From Synechococcus sp. CBW1108 (lineage in GTDB: Bacteria > Cyanobacteriota > Cyanobacteriia > PCC-6307 > Cyanobiaceae), in assembly GCF_015840335.1 (NCBI RefSeq), contig NZ_CP060395.1, positions 1,545,277-1,609,276 on the forward strand: 64,000 bases of DNA, read 5' to 3'. Under the pieces are notes generated by a model. The model searched no databases. It saw only the letters and a list, made by a program, of their open reading frames with translations, and was not told the DNA's origin. Within the stretch, counting starts at the first letter, position 1. Each line of letters starts with the position of its first letter. Below, piece by piece: positions 62,131 to 64,000 of this stretch. The position numbers were made by a program, and so were the translations under genes.

Positions 62131-63809
62131 CAGGCCTGCTGCTGGATTCCGCCAGTGACCTCTGGGCTGACTGGGGGCTGCTGGGTGTGCCGGATCCCTA
62201 TCGGCAGCAGCACGGCCCCCAGGCCCATCTGGCCTTCCGTGATTTCATCGTGGCCGCCTATCCCGGCTACGCCTTCCACACCTGGGCTGAGCGGCTGATC
62301 GCTCTGCTGCAGCGGGTGGCTGATGGGGAACTCAACCGGCTGATCGTCTGCTGCCCGCCGCGGCTGGGCAAATCGCTGCTGGTCTCCAAGCTGTTTCCGG
62401 CCTACTGGGTGAGCCGCTACCCGCATCGCTTCTGCGCGATCGCCTCCTACTCGGCTGAGCTGGCCTATGCCCACAGCCGTGAGGCGCGGCACTACTACCG
62501 CAGCTGCGGCCATGCCCTCTCCAAAGACTCCACGGCGGTGGGCAACTGGTTGACGCCCGAGCGGGGCGGCTGCATCGCTGCCGGTGTGAGGGGTCCCTTC
62601 ACCGGTAAGGGTTATGCGCTGGGAATCATCGATGACCCGTACAAGGGTCCGGAGGATGCCAACTCGGCGGCGCAGCGGCAGAAGCTGATCGAGTGGTTCC
62701 AGTCGGTGTGGCTCACCCGGGCCGAACCAGCCCCAGAGGGGCCCTCGCGATCGGGCCCTGCAGGTGCAGCGCAGGTGGTGGTGCTGACCCGCTGGCATCA
62801 GGACGATCTGATCGGCTGGCTGCTGGAGCAGGAGAGCGGTGCCGCGCCCCAGCACTGGCACGTGCTCAACCTGCCGGCCCTAGCGGAACCGCCCGCACAG
62901 CAATTGGTGTTCCCGGCCAGCTGCACGCTTGAGCGGGACTGGCGGCAGCCGGGGCATGCGCTGTGCCCGGAGCGATTTCCGCTGCAGGAGCTGGAGCAGA
63001 TCCGCATCCGCGCCGGCAGCTACTGGTGGAACGCGCTGTATCAGCAGCGGCCCTCACCGGCGGAGGGGTTGCTGTTCCGGCGGCAGTGGATCCGCGCCTG
63101 CACAACCACCTCTGCCCAGGGCAGGGCCATGCCAACGGGGCAGCGGCCCTATGCCGCCGTGGTGCTGAGCTGTGACCTGAGCTTCAAGGGAGGGGAGGGC
63201 AATGACTACTGCGGCTTCTGCCTGCTGGGCCTGCTGGCGGAGCCGGCGATTCAGCACCCCCTGGCCCAAGCGCTGGCGCGGGGTGAGCAGCTGCACCGCA
63301 GTGCCGCCCGGGCACGCCCACCGGCCGCACCCATGGCTTCCCGGCCAGCCCAGCTGCCCGCCGATCAGCTGGCGGACAGCGGCCACCGGATTGAGGTGCT
63401 GTGGAGCGAGCACCACCGCCTTGATCTACCGGGTGTGGTGCGGTTCCTCGACCAGCAGCTGAGCGTCTTCCAGCGGCAGGGCACCGCCCCGGGTGCGGTG
63501 CTGATCGAGGACGCCGCCAATGGCCCGGCGGTGTGTCAGCTGCTGCGGCGTGAGATCCCGGGCCTGATCGCTGTGCGGCCGCAGGGCAGCAAGCTGAGCC
63601 GCGCCCATGCGGTGGCGCCATTGCTGGAGGCCGGCCAGCTGGCCTTCCGCAGCGGCAACGAGGCGCTGATCAGCGAACTGCTGGGTTTCCCCAACGGCGC
63701 CCATGACGACCTGGTGGATGCCTTCTGCCAGGGCGTGATCTGGCTGCAGACCCAGCACTGGCGCAGCCAGGGCAAGGCCGCGCCCCGGCCGCTGCTGTTC
63801 TCCCGCTGA
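62127..63809 (+). CDS. Terminase large subunit
   Basis: A 560-residue terminase motor. The ATPase domain has CCPPRLGKSLLVSKLF (Walker A variant, about residue 74), IIDDPYKG (Walker B) and VVLTRWHQDDLIGWLL. The C-terminal nuclease domain has LSCDLSFKGGEGNDY, LIEDAANGPAV and the late GAHDDLVDAFCQGV, the three acidic sites of RNase H-like terminase nucleases. It packages the element's DNA; family relatives use headful or cos packaging, unknown here. Confidence 0.9.
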   Translation: MTGLLLDSASDLWADWGLLGVPDPYRQQHGPQAHLAFRDFIVAAYPGYAFHTWAERLIALLQRVADGELNRLIVCCPPRLGKSLLVSKLFPAYWVSRYPHRFCAIASYSAELAYAHSREARHYYRSCGHALSKDSTAVGNWLTPERGGCIAAGVRGPFTGKGYALGIIDDPYKGPEDANSAAQRQKLIEWFQSVWLTRAEPAPEGPSRSGPAGAAQVVVLTRWHQDDLIGWLLEQESGAAPQHWHVLNLPALAEPPAQQLVFPASCTLERDWRQPGHALCPERFPLQELEQIRIRAGSYWWNALYQQRPSPAEGLLFRRQWIRACTTTSAQGRAMPTGQRPYAAVVLSCDLSFKGGEGNDYCGFCLLGLLAEPAIQHPLAQALARGEQLHRSAARARPPAAPMASRPAQLPADQLADSGHRIEVLWSEHHRLDLPGVVRFLDQQLSVFQRQGTAPGAVLIEDAANGPAVCQLLRREIPGLIAVRPQGSKLSRAHAVAPLLEAGQLAFRSGNEALISELLGFPNGAHDDLVDAFCQGVIWLQTQHWRSQGKAAPRPLLFSR

Positions 63810-63831
63810 CCGCACGACACTCCTGCACCTG

Positions 63832-64000
63832 ATGAGCACCACACCACCCGTTCACCGCTCCAGACCTCGGCAAGCCACGGCCCGGGTGACAACGCCCTGC
63901 CGCGCTCGCGGTCTGCGCCCGCGCTCACCCCATGCCGCGGCTGATGCCCTGGTGGTGGAGCACCTGCCGTTTGCGGCCAAGGTGGCGGCCAACTACGCGC
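63832..64000 (+). CDS. Partial protein, possible sigma-like regulator
   Basis: An open frame from ATG 63832 running off the window (56 codons). The N-terminus is basic and Thr/Arg-rich; then LVVEHLPFAAKVAANYA matches the start of sigma-70 region 2 (LxxxHLPLVxxIAxxY). This may be the start of a phage sigma factor, or of another HTH protein. Only the next few hundred bases can tell. Confidence 0.45.
   Translation, partial: MSTTPPVHRSRPRQATARVTTPCRARGLRPRSPHAAADALVVEHLPFAAKVAANYA

Overview
This GC-rich window reads as a chromosome segment of an alpha-cyanobacterium of the Synechococcus/Cyanobium group. The evidence is photosystem I subunit PsaC, the NDH-1 subunit NdhS, a Ycf27/RpaB-type response regulator, a group 2 sigma factor, scattered HIP1 (GCGATCGC) octamers, and the order thiC - tkt - fabF - acpP - psaC - glmS that I associate with marine and freshwater picocyanobacteria. 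The high GC content fits Cyanobium-like strains better than Prochlorococcus. This assignment is an inference; no rRNA gene is present.

Region 1 (1-6.3 kb) holds three toxin-antitoxin loci around secA: DUF1778/GNAT, Phd/PIN and VapB/PIN. Two have clear inverted-repeat operators. cysE follows. Region 2 (6.4-16.7 kb) carries tRNA-Gly(GCC), a GntR regulator, infC, miaA, gyrB, a glutathione peroxidase, mgtE, a group 2 sigma factor and a fused DhaK-DhaL dihydroxyacetone kinase. Region 3 (16.7-17.7 kb) is a scar: a Fic-family gene lacking its 5' half lies back to back with a Nudix ORF that looks like the C-terminal domain of MutY. Region 4 (17.7-28 kb) has a PfkB kinase, tsaE, ahcY, ssb, mreBCD, a Tat-type sugar-binding lipoprotein, the RpaB-like regulator and lysS.

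Region 5 (28-34 kb) is an ergothioneine locus: egtB, egtD and two small co-transcribed proteins, facing a cysteine synthase and an atypical membrane kinase. Region 6 (34-50 kb) has smpB, ruvB, a TPR protein coupled to an M20 amidohydrolase through a chain of 5-codon mini-ORFs, a HEAT protein, a TPP riboswitch with thiC, then tkt, fabF, acpP, psaC, glmS, manC, rimM, ndhS, rnc and RNase P RNA.

Region 7 (50.0-64.0 kb, running off the right edge) is an integrated phage-like element at tRNA-Arg(CCT). It has a tyrosine integrase preceded by four arm-type repeats and a small excisionase-like HTH protein. A leftward early module holds a Bro-N antirepressor, a membrane protein, an SSB-like protein, unknown proteins, a VRR-NUC nuclease and a DEAD/DEAH helicase. 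A rightward module holds a ribbon-helix-helix protein, a primase-helicase, a PD-(D/E)XK nuclease, small and large terminase, and the start of a possible sigma-like protein. The right attachment site is outside the window. This element is the best candidate for a little-described system; several of its proteins match nothing I recognise.
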